64,000 bases of DNA, taken from contig NC_088306.1 of assembly GCF_032854445.1 (NCBI RefSeq), positions 2,848,373 through 2,912,372 on the forward strand, written 5' to 3'. Below the pieces are notes generated by a model that saw only the letters and a program-made list of their open reading frames with translations, searched no databases and had not been told where the DNA came from. This document shows, one piece after another, positions 1 through 11,956 of the stretch. How positions within the stretch are numbered: position 1 is the stretch's first letter; each line of letters starts with the position of its first letter. The stretch comes from Liolophura sinensis. Lineage: Eukaryota > Mollusca > Polyplacophora > Chitonida > Chitonidae. Both the position numbers and the translations under genes were made by a program.

Positions 1-1819
1 TGTACGTTTCTTGTGCTTTACGGGTCTGTTTTACCCAAGGTCATGGCCATGTGCTAGGTGACCCGTCTTAAAATGAGGTTTGTTGAGAATTGATGAGGAT
101 GTAAAGGAAATGTTGGCATGTATTACAGAAACATGTACTAGTAAGCAGATCTGTACTGAACAAACCATGCTTCCTGTTTTGAAATAAGACTCTCATAGTG
201 GATAAATACACGCTATGTCACATATTCTGTTCCTGATTACCTGAACGTCCGTGGTATTATTAGCCTCTTGGCTCAGTATAATGTTTGTACAATTACTATG
301 AGGAACTTTCAAAGTGACCTCCCTTGCAAAGATGTTTTCTACTGCAGTTGGAGCATACTTCTTCATACAATGCAAGCATCACTCTGGACGTCATCTTTAC
401 ATCACTGGCACCACTAACAATTTTTGTACGGAAATCTTGAACACGTTCACTGGGGTCATGGTGATGAGACAGGAAGTGATGACAGAAAACACAAAAACTC
501 TGTCTCAATCATTGTTTCTAATAATACTCTATACATATGTAGTCTCATGATCTAAAGTATTCACAACATGTAGTCTCATGATCTAAAGTATTCACAACAT
601 GTAGTCTCATGATCTGAAGTATTCACAACATGTAGTCTCATGATCTAAAGTATTCACAACATGTAGTCTCATGATCTAAAGTATTCACAACATGTAGTCT
701 CATTATCTAAAGTATTCACAACATGTAGTCTCATTATCTAAAGTATTCACAACATGATTCTAACCAACGCCTGAAACAATTTTATTGCTGACTGTTGATT
801 AAATAGTTCCTCGGCCTCTCTGAGCCCCCTCTCCCCCAGATTTGCCCACCCCCATCCCACACACACTTCATCATATTTTCATGAATTTAATATACATGTA
901 TTTAGACTTTGGTGTATGAACATGAAATGGCCATTGTTATGGTGGAGGTGTATACATGTGGTAATGAAAGCCTTGCATATGTCACGGTAGTCGGGTAGTG
1001 TTGGGCTGGCTGTAGACAGAGTGGGGACGAACTTCTGTGACTTAGATACCTTTGTGTGTGGTCACTGTCCAGGTGTCTCACTGTTCATGTTGTCTGCACT
1101 GTTATTCACAGCGTTTTGTAACATACGTGCACACTGTTTGTCTGTGTTCATCTGACTGCAATGACTGCTGTTTACAGGGAAGCAGAATCAATGCTGATTG
1201 GATGGCATTGAAGATAGGGTTTCCTGGGTTAAACCCTACAGCTTTGTTTACGCTTGAATATATCTGCTATAACTAAAATTCCGCTTAGCCTAAGCACTAG
1301 CCTATCAATCAGCCACAATTCTGTATCCCTTTAACTCTGTCCTACACTTAGGAAAAGCTCTGCTCATACATGGACCATTGTCATTTTCTGACCCTCTCCT
1401 TGGCTTGTGCTTTTTCTGACAAATAACCCTGCCATATAGTCATACTAACTCAGCAGTGCTTATATAACATACATAGACATGTACATGTCATTATTGCTTT
1501 CTAAATCTAGAATTTTAATATTGATATTTTTTATGTTATGCTTGACCTGCTGGATGTTTGTTTGTTGGAAGGTTGTTGCAATAAAAGAGAACATTATTTT
1601 ATCGTGATTTTTCTGAAGACAAAAAAGAAAGATGAAACTACAACAAAGGTTGTCTGATATCATTCCTGTGCCAAGCGAATTGGTTGCCCAAAAATTTTGT
1701 CTCCTGGCCCGTTATTTTTTACAAACATTTTAACCCGCTCTTCTGCATGTACAGACATGTAACAGTTTTTTCTCGAAAATTTCTTAATATCCTATTTTTT
1801 TTTTTGGTTTATTTGGCAG
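1..1819. other. Upstream/intron sequence of the rhodanese gene, no exon recognised
   Basis: No coding exon could be identified here. The rhodanese exon at 1820 begins after a good polypyrimidine-AG acceptor, so this stretch is probably intron, with the N-terminal exons lying beyond the left edge. I looked for an exon that could encode the N-terminal half of a rhodanese fold (the DVR...GxIPGAxNIP region) and did not find one. The only clear structure is the seven-copy 31-bp tandem repeat listed separately. Confidence 0.5.
538..754 (+). repeat. 31-bp tandem repeat, 7 copies
   Basis: Seven head-to-tail copies of a 31-bp unit (TGTAGTCTCATGATCTAAAG followed by TATTCACAACA) fill 217 bp exactly. 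Units differ at only one or two sites (ATGATCT/ATTATCT/TGATCTG), which points to recent expansion. There are no variable spacers, so this is not a CRISPR array. Confidence 0.95.
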
Positions 1820-4800
1820 TGGGTCAGTTGGCTGATGTTCTATCACTGTCCCCTGAAGAATTCAAAAATCGGTTTGGCGTGGACAAGCCTAAGGAAGATG
1901 ATCAAAATATCGTATTTCATTGTCGTACTGGCGTGCGCAGCAAAAACGCTCTTCTGATTGCTCGGGAGCTTGGCTTACCAAAGTAAGTGCCTAGGCTTGT
2001 GCTGTCATGGATTTTCTGGCTTTAAACTGTGGTATCCTTCGCATATGTCAAGTTTCATTTCCTTTCTTTGGGAGCATTGCCCTTTCTATTCTCTGACTTT
2101 TCATGTCCTGCACTACTGTACTTCTGCTTTAATAGTTTGACCTCTGCTTTCTTATTTCCCTGCTTTAATTTATTGTGACCGGTTCTTAGTTTGACTTTCA
2201 TTTCTCGTGTTTGATGTCATTTCTACTTCCTGTGTTTGGTGTGACTTCCGCTTCCTGTGTTTGGTGTGACTTTCACTTCCTGTGTTTGGTGTGACTTTCA
2301 CATCCTTTGTTTGGTGTTACATTCAGTTCCTGTGTTTGGCGTGACTTTCACTTCCTGTGTTTGGTGTGACTTTCATTTCCTGTGTTTGGTGTGACTTTTA
2401 CCTTCTGTGTTTGGTGTGACTTTCACTTCCTGTGTTTGGTGTGACTTTCATTTCCTGTGTTTGGTGTGACTTCCACTTCTTGTGTTTGGTGGAATTTTCA
2501 CATCCTGTGTTTGGTGGAATTTTCACATCCTGTGTTTGGTGTGACTTTCATTTCTTGTTTTTGGTGTGACTTTCACTTCCTGTGTTTGGTGTTACTTTCA
2601 GTTCCTGTGTTTGGTGTGACTTTCACATCCTTTGTTTGTTGTGACTTTCATTTCCTGTGTTTGTTGTGACTTTCATTTGTTGTGTTTGGTGTTACATTCA
2701 GTTCCTATATTTGGCGTGACTTTCAGTTCCTGTGTTTGTTTGACTTTCACTTCCTGTGTTTGGCATGACTTTCATTTCCTGTGTTTGACATGACTTTCAT
2801 TTCTTGTGTTTGGTGTGACTTTCACATCATGTGTTTGGTGTGACTTTCACATCCTGTGGTTAGTGTGACTTTCACTTCCTGTGTTTGTTGTAACTTTCAT
2901 TTCCTGTGTTTGTTGTGACTTTTATTTCTTGTGCTTGGTGTGATTGTCACATCCTGTATTTGGTGTGACTATGTCTTCCTATGTTTTGCATGACTTTTAT
3001 TTGCTGTGTTTGGCATGACTTCCGTTTCTTGTGTTTGGTGTAACTTTCACATCCTGTGTTTGGTGGAATTTTCACATCCTCTTTTTGGTGTGACTTTCAC
3101 TTCCTGTTTTTGTTGTGACTTTCATTTCCTGTGTTTGGTGTAACTTTGTCTTCCTATGTTTTGCGTGACATTTATTTTCTGTGTTTGTTGTGACTTTCAT
3201 TTGTTGTGCTTGGTGTGACTTCCACTTCCTGTGTTTGGTGTGACTTTCACTCCCTGTGTTTTGCATGACTTTTATTTGCTGTGTTTGGTGTGACTTCCAT
3301 ATCCTGTGTTTGTTGTGACTTTTATTTCCCTGTGTTTGATGTGACTTTCATTTCCTGTCCTTGGTGTGACTTTCATTTCCTGTGTTTTGCATGATTTTCA
3401 TTTCCTGTGTCTGGTGTGACTTTCACTTCCTGTGTTTTGCTGTGTTTGTTGTGACTTTCATTTCTTGTCTTTGGTGTGACTTTCATTTCCTGTCTTTGGT
3501 GAGACTTTCAAATCTTTGACAATTAAAGCCTTTTTTTCGACAGTTGTGTTGCAAGCGTTTGTTTCAAATGTTTCATCTGGTTGATCTCTTATGAAATATC
3601 TGTGATAAAAGTTGTTCATTCGATGATAAACTTTAAAATTTTGTTATGGAGACCGCAGAGTAGTAGATTAGTTCTTATCCTCGTGTTGGCTCAGAATATG
3701 GAAGCGTTGACTTGGTGCATCTAAAAAGGCTCTTGACCAATGAGATCATGTGTGTGAATCCAGCTCTTGCTGTGTTGAGAGGGACTTGTCGATAGGTTTG
3801 TCAGGTATTTTGGGGAAGGCTGGTGCTTTACCCCAGGAACTTTGGTTCTCTTAACCCAGAAACTTTGGTTTCCTTAACCCAGGAACTTTGGTTTTCCTTA
3901 ACCCAGGAACCTGATCGCCGTCATGACAAATTCTGAAGCGTGATTCATCCAGTGATGCCCTCTTGTTACAACTCTTACAACCTGCATATTCCAATTGTAG
4001 GATTAGCACATTCCATTTATTAAAATTTATGGTACAGTTTTTCTCTCCCAAACATTCTTTTATCTATGGCCACCATTGCTTGTTGAAATCAGCTGTTAAA
4101 TCTGGGAGAACTGGGCAGAACTAGTGTCCTCTTTTTACAGATCTGATTCAGTGCCAGAATGACTGGAGAATTTTCTATTTTTCTATTACACAGCAAATAT
4201 TTTTGCCTGCTAAGTTGTATGCAATGTTTTAATTGTATGAAGTACAGTATCACTAATGTTTGTCCCCGGCAGGAGAAGCCATCTTGTATATTCACAACAA
4301 AACTTTCTTGCTTTCGGTTTTTCCTCCTCTACTATGAAGCTTGGTCTTTCCCTTCACTCTTTTTTCTCCACCTAAATTTGTGCTCATTACTTTACCTTGA
4401 CGTGATAAGGTGGTCTTTCTGGCTCAATTTCTGATGTCCTTTTTTTTTCTCTGGCCCTTGTTGTAGGTTTGATTGTTTACTTTTCTGTCACACAATTATA
4501 ACAACACCAAATGAGAGACTCCTCCAGCTTATATCCTTCCTCAGGACTAGTATTATTGTTTCCCCTTTGTCAAAATAATTAATCATCGTGCAAGTGACAC
4601 CAAAAAACAAAAGTATAAGGGAATGTAGTTTAATGGTTAGGGGAAAAATACATGCCTACATGTAGGTCTATTGCAAATACATATATGTGTATGTAAGTAA
4701 TACATTTTGTGACAAAAAATTTGCCAATGCATATGAAAAAATGAAAGAAAAGAAAAATTAAACCACCTGCACAGAAGGAATTAATAAGCCAACAAAAGCT

Positions 4801-6309
4801 TGCAAAAAGGAAATACATGTGGGAAGAACAGTAAGGGATGGGTGAGAAGGAGAAAATAAGAGGCTGACTGGCCAGATCTATGCCAAACTATAAATTTCAC
4901 TATTAAATGCCTGGGATGGTTAGAGCAGCTGTTTTTATGTAACCCTACTAGACCGCGGCAAAACTAACCATATATATATATAAAGAAATGCTTCTAAACA
5001 ATACTACTGTGAAAGGCCTTGTACAATATAAACCCTAACATGCAAGTGTTAAGCATTTTGACATGCACCATATTGGGCACAGTTTGAAATCTGGGATTAA
5101 AGTTTTGTGAATAGGCAATTGCTTTCTCTTGCTGTACATGTATTAAAAACAAAATAGGAGAGTCTCATTTGAAAACAGGGAATCTCGTTTTTAAGAGGCA
5201 GCCTCGTTTTGAAACAGGAAGCATTTTTGTGTATATGCGTATATATATATATATATAAATATAGATATTTCTCTATATACTGGATAAAGCCCACCATAGT
5301 GTTCAAATATTTGAATGTCTTTCAACACTCAAAAAAAAAGAAAATCTGAATAAATAAATAAAAGGATTTTTACACTTAGTTTTTAGTTGTCTATATGATA
5401 AACCTTACTTCATATTTTAGCTTTTTTAACTTTAACCAAGTCCTGCAAGTGGCCAAAAGAGCTTTGCTTTTGTCCATTCCTCAATCATGTGTCAATTCAC
5501 CGTGTGAATGGGATAGCTGGTGATTAGTTTAACAGCTGGTACTACAAGTACTTAGATGTGTGACCCTCAGGTTTCCGGTTCAAAACCCAGAGTGGTCCAC
5601 AAAGGTCATTATGGGGTTGTTACAAGCCAGCCTACTGATTTTGTGGGGAAAAAACTTGAACAGGTAGCCATGTACTTTGACCAAAACCTCTAGTTGACTT
5701 CATATTAATATATAAATACTGTCAGGTAGCTGGATACTTATTCCGTTTGGGGCCTCCGTGGCTCAGTTGGTTAGCACACAAGTGCATTGTAAGGCCCCAG
5801 GAGTCTCTCACCAATGCGGTTGCTTTGAGTTCAAGTCCAGCTTAAGCTGACTTCGTCTCTGGCCATAAGTGGGAAGGTCTGCCAGCAACCTGCGGATGGT
5901 CGTGGGTTTCCCCTGGGCTCTACCTGGTTTCCTCCCTCCATAATGCTGGCCGCTGTTGTATAAGTGAAATATTCTTGAGTATGGTGTAAAACACCAATCA
6001 AATAAAATAAATAACCTTATTCTGTTCAAAAAAAGAATGATAGAAAACCTGGTGGTTCTATAAATTGTGTTGAAAGCTAGACTCCATGCTACAAATAATG
6101 TACCCAGAAAGTGTAAATCCCCATATAGTGATAAAGCTTTTACTTTATAATAAACAACAACTTTCTCAGTTATTCTCACCACTACCATACGAACAAACCC
6201 ATCAGCGGTGACCTACATGTAGTGTATTTTGTGTACCATCTGTTTCAGAGCTCGTCATTATGTGGGCGGATTTGAAGAGTGGGCATCCAAACAGAAACAG
6301 AGGAAGTAA
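1820..6309 (+). CDS. Rhodanese-domain sulfurtransferase (TSTD1/TSTD3-like), two 3' exons, 5' part outside window
   Basis: Two exons are visible: 1820-1982 and 6249-6309. The acceptor at 1818-1819 follows a long T tract, the donor is GTAAGTG at 1983, and the second acceptor is TTTCAG. The joined frame stays open and ends at TAA 6307-6309. Exon one encodes GQLADVLSLSPEEFKNRFGV followed by a KPKEDD linker and VFHCRTGVRSKNAL. The C-R-T-G-V-R-S stretch is a rhodanese active-site loop with the catalytic cysteine that carries persulfide sulfur. Exon two supplies ARHYVGGFEEWASKQK, the usual C-terminal GG-x-x-x-W end of small single-domain rhodaneses. Human TSTD1 and TSTD3 (recalled) share this layout, and the match is mixed between them. 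The start codon and first half of the domain must lie left of the window. The intron is about 4.3 kb and holds a minisatellite and a SINE in sense orientation. Confidence 0.82.
2195..3512 (+). repeat. 25-bp minisatellite in the rhodanese intron, about 50 copies
   Basis: A 25-bp unit, TTCCTGTGTTTGGTGTGACT plus TTCAC, repeats about 50 times with scattered substitutions (TGTTGTGAC, TTTGCATGAC, ACATCC variants) and a few indels. The short open frames across it on both strands (for example 2457-2669 and 3072-3266) are translations of the repeat and carry no gene signal. It lies wholly inside the last intron of the rhodanese gene. Confidence 0.95.
3513..5736. other. Rhodanese intron remainder, degenerate SINE-like pieces
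   Basis: No gene seen. Around 3835-3910 the phrase AACTTTGGTT..CTTAACCCAG repeats three times (about 28-bp period). Around 3690-3830 and 5530-5660 are weak tRNA-head-like stretches with B-box-like words (GTGTGAATCCAGC at about 3755, CGGTTCAAAACCC at about 5576), probably old SINE remains. Short TA and AT runs occur at 4972-4982 and 5238-5257. The ORFs here have no recognisable product. Confidence 0.45.
5748..6015 (+). mobile_element. Full-length tRNA-derived SINE with target-site duplication
   Basis: The element begins GGGGCCTCCGTGGCTCAGTT, which includes an RNA polymerase III A-box-like core. A B-box-like AGTTCAAGTCC lies at about 5829. It ends with CACCAATCAAATAAAATAAATAA. It is flanked by near-identical direct repeats, CTTATTCCGTT (5737-5747) and CTTATTCTGTT (6016-6026), the target-site duplication left by LINE-driven insertion. 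The body (GGTCTGCCAGCAACCTGCGG, then GTCGTGGGTTTCCC) matches the shorter copies elsewhere in this window. The family is one I know as common in molluscs; its exact name was not checked. Confidence 0.88.
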
Positions 6310-6840
6310 AACTCCATTCTCAAGTCCTGGTGTTTTTTTATTTTTTTTTTATTTTTTTTTTCCAGAGTTACTTTTAAATACAGTCTCAACATGTGCATGT
6401 ACAATGAAACACAATGAATTCTGCCTTATGAAGTCTGAAGATGTGTTTTGTTGAGAGCCATAAATGCATGTGGAAGGGGGAGGCTGTGTACATATATCCA
6501 AGTGCTCAGCCTTGATTTAAACTTTTTTGTCGTTGAATGTAAAAATCAAGATAATGCCAGAAAGTACTATAATGTTACTAATTTTGCTGATGCTAGGTAC
6601 ACGTGAGCAGCCAGTCAGTGACCATTTGTTCAAAAGTGTAATAGAAGTTACAATAAACCCAGTATTATTTTGTTTAAACTGTGCTCTTGACTATTGAAGT
6701 CTTATTACTTTTGTAGTAGAGCATGAATGGTGTTAAGATTTAATAAACATTTCTGAACAATCAGTCTGTGTTTCAGAATTTGCTGTTTCATACCTGTACA
6801 TGTAGACCAATGTGCTTCTACTGTCTGTATACAGTGTATA
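6310..6840 (+). other. 3' UTR of the rhodanese gene and short downstream flank
   Basis: The sequence follows directly after the TAA of the rhodanese gene and contains a T-rich tract at 6335-6362. An AATAAA at 6652-6657 is the first good polyadenylation signal after the stop, so the mRNA probably ends near 6670-6680. Beyond that the 41/42-bp satellite begins. Confidence 0.6.
6652..6657 (+). terminator. Poly(A) signal AATAAA of the rhodanese gene
   Basis: A canonical AATAAA hexamer sits 343 bp after the stop codon, in ACAATAAACCC. It is followed within 30 bp by a T/G-rich stretch (TATTATTTTGTTT), as expected for a cleavage site. Assigned by position only. Confidence 0.55.
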
Positions 6841-6841
6841 C

Positions 6842-8218
6842 ATGTATGTATGAAGTCTGACACGCTGTGGCTTGTAACATACATGAATGTGTGAAGTCTG
6901 ACACACTGTGACTTGTAACATACATAAATGTGTGAAGTCTGACACGCTGTGGCTTGTAACATACATGAATGTGTGAAGTCTGACACGCTGTGACTTGTAA
7001 CATACATAAATGTGTGAAGTCTGACACGCTGTGGCTTGTAACATACATGAATGTGTGAAGGCTGACACGCTGTGGCTTGTAACATACATGAATGTGTGAA
7101 GTCTGACACGCTGTGGCTTGTAACATACATGAATGTGTGAAGTCTGACACGCTGTGGCTTGTAACATACATGAATGTGTGAAGTCTGACACGCTGTGGCT
7201 TGTAACATACATGAATGTGTAAAGCCTGACACACTGTGGCTTGTAACATACATGAATGTGTGAAGGCTGACACACTGTGGGCTTGTAACATACATGTATA
7301 TGTGAAGGCTGACACGCTATGAGCTTGTAACATACGTGTATGTGTGAAGGCTGACATGCTGTGGCTTGTAACATACATGAATGTGTGAAGTCTGACACAC
7401 TGTGGCTTGTAACATAAATGAATGTGTGAAGGCTGACATGCTGTGGCTTGTAACATACATGAATGTGTGAAGGCTGACACACTGTGGGCTTGTAACATAC
7501 ATGTATGTGTGAAGGCTGACACGCTATGAGCTTGTAACATACGTGTATGTGTGAAGGCTGACATGCTGTGGCTTGTAACATACATGAATGTGTGAAGTCT
7601 GACACACTGTGGTTTGTAACATACATGAATGTGTGAAGTCTGACATGCTGTGAGCTTGTAACATACATGAATGTGTGAAGGCTAACACACTGTGACTTGT
7701 AACATACATGAATGTGTGAAGGCTGACACAGTGTGGTGTGTAACATACATGAATGTGTGAAGGCTGACACGCTATGAGCTTGTAACGTACGTGTATGTGT
7801 GAAGGCTGACATGCTGTGAGCTTGTAACATACATGAATGTGTGAAGGCTGACACGTTGTGAGCTTGTAACATACATGAATGTGTGAAGGCTGACATGCTG
7901 TGGCTTGTAACATACATGAATGTGTGAAGGCTGACATGCTGTGAGCTTGTAACATACATGAATGTGTGAAGGCTGACACGTTGTGAGCTTGTAACATACA
8001 TGAATGTGTGAAGGCTGACATGCTGTGGCTTGTAACATACATGAATGTGTGAAGGCTGACATGCTGTGAGCTTGTAACATACATGAATGTGTGAAGGCCG
8101 ACATGCTGTGAGCTTGTAACATACATGAATGTGTGAAGGCTGACATGCTGTGAGCTTGTAACATACATGAATGTGTGAAGGCTGACATGCTGTGAGCTTG
8201 TAACATACATGTATGTGT
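6842..8218 (+). repeat. 41/42-bp minisatellite, about 33 copies
   Basis: The unit is TGTGTGAAGTCTGACACGCT followed by GTGGCTTGTAACATACATGAA. A variant with GTGAGCTTG is 42 bp long. The two lengths are interleaved, and the reverse strand has few stop-generating words, so several long overlapping reading frames exist on the minus strand (up to 529 aa), all translations of the same unit. A five-unit block starting near 7271 recurs near 7479, a higher-order period of about 208 bp. Not a gene. Confidence 0.95.
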
Positions 8219-8725
8219 GAAGGCCACCATGCTATGAATGTGTAAAGTTCTGAGCCTGTAACATTTATTTGTGTGTGAAGGCCACCATGCTGTGAATGTG
8301 TAAAGTTCTGAGCTTGTAACATTTATGTGTGTGAAGGCCACCATGCTATGAATGTGTAAAGTTCTGAGCCTGTAACATTTATTTGTGTGTGAAGGCCACC
8401 ATGCTGTGAATGTGTAAAGTTCTGAGCTTGTAACATTTATGTGTGTGAAGGCCACCATGCTGTGAATGTGTAAAGTTCTGAGCCTGTAACATTTATTTGT
8501 GTGTGAAGGCCACCATGCTGTGAATGTGTAAAGTTCTGAGCTTGTAACATTTATGTGTGTGAAGGCCACCATGCTGTGAATGTGTAAAGTTCTGAGCTTG
8601 CAACAGTCATGTATGTGAAGGCCACCATGCTGTGAATGTGTAAAGTTCTGAGCTTGCAACAGTCATGTATGTGAAGCCCACTATGCTGTGAAAATGTGTA
8701 AAGTTTTGAGCATGTAACATTCATG
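8219..8725 (+). repeat. 56-58-bp minisatellite derived from the preceding array
   Basis: About nine copies of GTGTGAAGGCCACCATGCTG followed by TGAATGTGTAAAGTTCTGAG and CTTGTAACATTTATG. Units ending GAGCC..TTTATTTGT alternate with units ending GAGCTT..TTTATGT, giving a dimer period of about 115 bp. The shared TGTGTGAAGGC and GAGCTTGTAACAT words show it descends from the 41/42-bp satellite by insertion of a segment. Confidence 0.9.
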
Positions 8726-8734
8726 TGTATGTGA

Positions 8735-8910
8735 AGGCTGCCATCATGTGAAGGCTGCCATCATGTGAAGGCCGCCATCATGTGAAGGTCAACATCCAGT
8801 GAAGGTCGCCATCATGTGAAGGCCGCCATCATGTGAAGGCCGCCATCATGTGAAGGTCAACATCCAGTGAAGGTCGCCATCATGTGAAGATCAACATCCT
8901 GTGAAGATGT
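8735..8910 (+). repeat. 17-bp minisatellite (CATCATGTGAAGGCCGC)
   Basis: Ten or so copies of a 17-bp word, CATCATGTGAAGGCCGC, with variants AACATCCAGTGAAGGTC. The shared TGTGAAGGC core suggests that it too grew out of the neighbouring array. Confidence 0.85.
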
Positions 8911-8929
8911 GAAGTTGGGTGATTGTGAC

Positions 8930-9829
8930 ATTCATGTGTGTGTGAAGGAAGGCTAATATGCTGTGAACATGTCAAGTTGTGATTTTGTAATACGCTATAT
9001 GCTGGGGATGTGAGAGGGTTTTGGGAAGCTCAGTGGTTGTAACCATCTGCCACACTGGACACCACAAACATGGGATAAACATCGGTTCAGGAGTTCAAAT
9101 CCTGCTGTCACTGGCTTGGTGTGCATGGTTGCAGGTAGATTTTTAAGCACTATATTAAGCACTGAAGCACTAAAAATATTTCTTTCGGTGTTGAAATTTA
9201 TTTTCCTCATTTGTGTACATACCACACAAATCTCGGAACACCAACTTTTAAGTTAAATGCACCCAAAATGACTTTAAATTTCGACCCAAAAAGTGCAATT
9301 TTAGAGGCAAATGTCATATAATATGATTTTTGGTGCTGAAACTTAGTTTTCCAGTAGGATGTCATTCTACCTTTCAAACAAACCTAAAACAACTTTTAAA
9401 GGGGAATTTTTCTTTTTTTGTGGAGTTTTTGGTATATAGTACTCTTATAATACGTGTCAAATTATTCCAATGTGACTTGACAGATAAACCTATACCAGTT
9501 CACAGAAGAAAATGAAAGTACAGGGAAATCGTACACATATGGTTGTAGGCATGGTGTTTTCATTCAACGGCTGCACATGGGCAGATTGCAGTTTGAGGGT
9601 TATCATTTTTTGGTTTGTGAAATAATTTTTGTCAATTTTTGTGTGGATTGAAATTTGTGTATTGGGAAATCAAAAAAAAAAAAAATGACTGTAGAATGTT
9701 GAAGATTTTCCTCTTGATTATGATAAAGGCACTATTGGTGGACAAATATTGTTATATATATGTTAATACTGTAATGTATCATTATGATCTTTGTTAATCT
9801 TCGCTAATATTAAGTGAAAGGAACATTTA
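8930..9829. other. Gene-free spacer
   Basis: No gene seen. A tRNA-head-like stretch at about 9010-9130 contains GGAGTTCAAATCCTGC, similar to an RNA polymerase III B box, and may be an old SINE remnant. A 13-A run occurs at 9672-9684. ORFs of 60-76 aa here have no recognisable product. Confidence 0.4.
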
Positions 9830-10026
9830 AACACTGTACAGGTAAATATCACAGACACTGTACAGATAAATATCATAAACACTGCACAGGTAAATATCAC
9901 AGACACTGTACAGGTAAATATCACAGACACTGTACAGGTAAATATCACAGACACTGTACAGATAAATATCATAAACACTGCACAGGTAAATATCACAGAG
10001 ACTGCACAGGTAAATATCACAGACAC
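9830..10026 (+). repeat. 24-bp minisatellite, about 8 copies
   Basis: The unit is CACTGTACAGGTAAATATCA followed by CAGA. The period is a multiple of three, which keeps frames open on both strands (83 and 89 aa, reading CTGKYHRH and VIFTCTVS repeats). These ORFs are by-products of the repeat. Confidence 0.93.
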
Positions 10027-10734
10027 ATGCATAGGTTAGGTATCATTAAGGCCCATGTTATCTGACTGGATTAAAGATGCTAATCACTAGCTTTGAGACC
10101 TTTCAAGATCTTGTAACTAAAGGTTCGTGTTATCTTAAGATTTTAAGCTTGATTTATTGGTTAAAACACTTTTGAATACCAGTGCTGACCTTGATGTTTG
10201 GCACTCCTTTAGTGTACTGTAAGCCTACACTTTTAATGCAAATCATTAAAATCTTAAATTATATTTTGTGTTGAAAGAAAAGGCAACACCAGACTTTATG
10301 AACTTTAGCATAACTTTTTTGTTAAAGTATCCCACAAGAAGTTAAAAAGCATAACTTTTTTGTCTTTGCATAACCGAAATAATTAAGTGGCTCGAACCCT
10401 GTTTTGTCTGTTAACCATATGTGCCTGGGGCATGGATGACGCGACATCGTGTTTCCCGTTGCCGGGTTACTGTAACCCGTTGCCGGGTTACTGTAACATG
10501 GAGTATCCCATGGCCTTGAGGTTAATAAGTGATTAATGGAGTTATCAAGCACAACAAATGGCTTTAGTTCTTCAGGCCCCACTTGGGTTATCTTATGTGT
10601 TGTCTTCTCTTTTCAAATAATTGTTTGTTCCATGCTTCATTTGTTACTTATGCACAGTACCTTAACTTGTATAAATACTACATTTAAGTTGTTGGTATAT
10701 CCAATGTTCTGCGTATGTTTCCACAGATATGTCT
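10027..10734. other. Gene-free spacer
   Basis: No gene seen. A short direct duplication, CCGTTGCCGGGTTACTGTAA, occurs twice in a row at about 10456-10498. ORFs at 10322-10582 and 10536-10817 resemble nothing I know. Confidence 0.35.
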
Positions 10735-11163
10735 ATTTTGTGTACATGCATGTCCGTATGGATAGGCCTATTTTGTGCACATGCATGTCTATGGATATGC
10801 CTATTTTGTGCACATGATGTCTGTGGATATGCCTATTTTGTGCACATGCATTTCTACAAATATGACTTTTTGTGCACATGATTTCTGTGCAGATATGCCT
10901 CTTTTGTGCATATGCATGTCTGTACGAATATGCCTATTTTGTGCATGTGCATGTCTGTACGGATATGCCTATTTTGTGCACATGATGTCTGTGCAGATAT
11001 GCCTATTTTGTGCACATGCATGTCTCTACGGATATACCTATGGTGCACGTGCATGTCTACAGATATGCCTGTTTTGTGAACATGATGTCTGTGCGGATAT
11101 GCCTATTTTGTGCATATGCATGTCTGTACGGATATGCCTATTTTGTGCACATGCATGTCTGAA
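10735..11163 (+). repeat. 32-36-bp minisatellite, about 12 copies
   Basis: The unit is GATATGCCTATTTTGTGCAC followed by ATGCATGTCTGTACG. Copies alternate between a longer ATGCATGTCT form and a shorter ATGATGTCTGTG form. The 159-aa + strand frame at 10775-11254 is a translation of this array. Confidence 0.9.
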
Positions 11164-11467
11164 GTATATGTTTTTGTCTATGAAAAAGTGTATGAATAGC
11201 TCCGTGCTGATAAACATTTGCTCTCACCAAATCAGTTGTCTTGCGTTTTATTAAAACCCCACCAGAAAATTAAGATGAAGAGGAAATTAAGATGTTATTA
11301 ATTTCCATGTATGCAGTTTAACCAATTTGTAATTAAATTTGTACATTTCTTTGTTGATCACGGTTTCGGCGTTCACAATACAGCAATGCACATGTATTCG
11401 ATCATGAAGTGAGACATTGAAGATGTGGTCTGCATGGTGTGCCGTGCACATGTAGTAAATCTGTGTT

Positions 11468-11818
11468 TCAGCACATGTACAGTAATTATGTGTGGCAGGA
11501 CGCGTGTGGTAATTATGTGTGGCCGTACTCATACAGTAATTTTGTTTGGCAGTTCACGTACAGTAATCATGTGTGGCAGTTCAAGTTCTGTAATTATGTG
11601 TGGCAGTACGCGTGTGGTAATTATGTGTGGCCGTACCCGTACAGTAATTATGTGCGGCAGTTCATGTACAGTAATTATGTGCGGCAGTTCATGTACAGTA
11701 ATCATGTGTGGCAGTACACGTACAGTAATCATGTGTGGCAGTACGCGTACAGCAATTATGTGTGGCAGTACACGTACTGTAATTATGTGTGGCAGTACAC
11801 GTACACTAATTCTGTATG
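11468..11818 (+). repeat. 27-bp minisatellite, about 13 copies
   Basis: The unit is CAGTACACGTACAGTAATTA followed by TGTGTGG. A period of 27 bp keeps three frames open, which explains the 158-, 126- and 98-aa ORFs over the same interval. Variant positions fall mostly in the CAGTACACGT half. Confidence 0.93.
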
Positions 11819-11956
11819 ACGGCAATTATGTTTGTATGCATGTAGTTATTACGTATGGCAGTACACACCCAGTTTTAAATTGTTCACAGGTGTACCGGTA
11901 ATCAAACCACTGTATGCTGGTAATGGTGTATATATACCTCGACTGGACTGAACATC

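Noticed and set aside
538-754. CRISPR-like appearance of regularly repeated 31-bp units
   Set aside because: Units are contiguous without unique spacers, and the genome is eukaryotic.
1052-1276. 74-aa ORF with an acceptor-like TTTACAG as upstream rhodanese exon
   Set aside because: The peptide shows none of the N-terminal rhodanese motifs and the phase does not fit the exon at 1820.
5748-6015. Possible true tRNA gene at the head of the SINE
   Set aside because: A and B boxes are present, but the sequence cannot form a proper cloverleaf and continues into a SINE body with tail and target duplication.
6705-8659. Long overlapping minus-strand ORFs (529, 295, 255, 228 and 196 aa) reading HIHVCYKPQ or MYVTSHSVS repeats
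   Set aside because: They are translations of the 41/42-bp and 56-58-bp minisatellites in several frames at once, with no start context, splice sites or family resemblance.
11425-11901. Three ORFs of 98-158 aa on both strands
   Set aside because: The 27-bp repeat period keeps all frames open. No gene signal.
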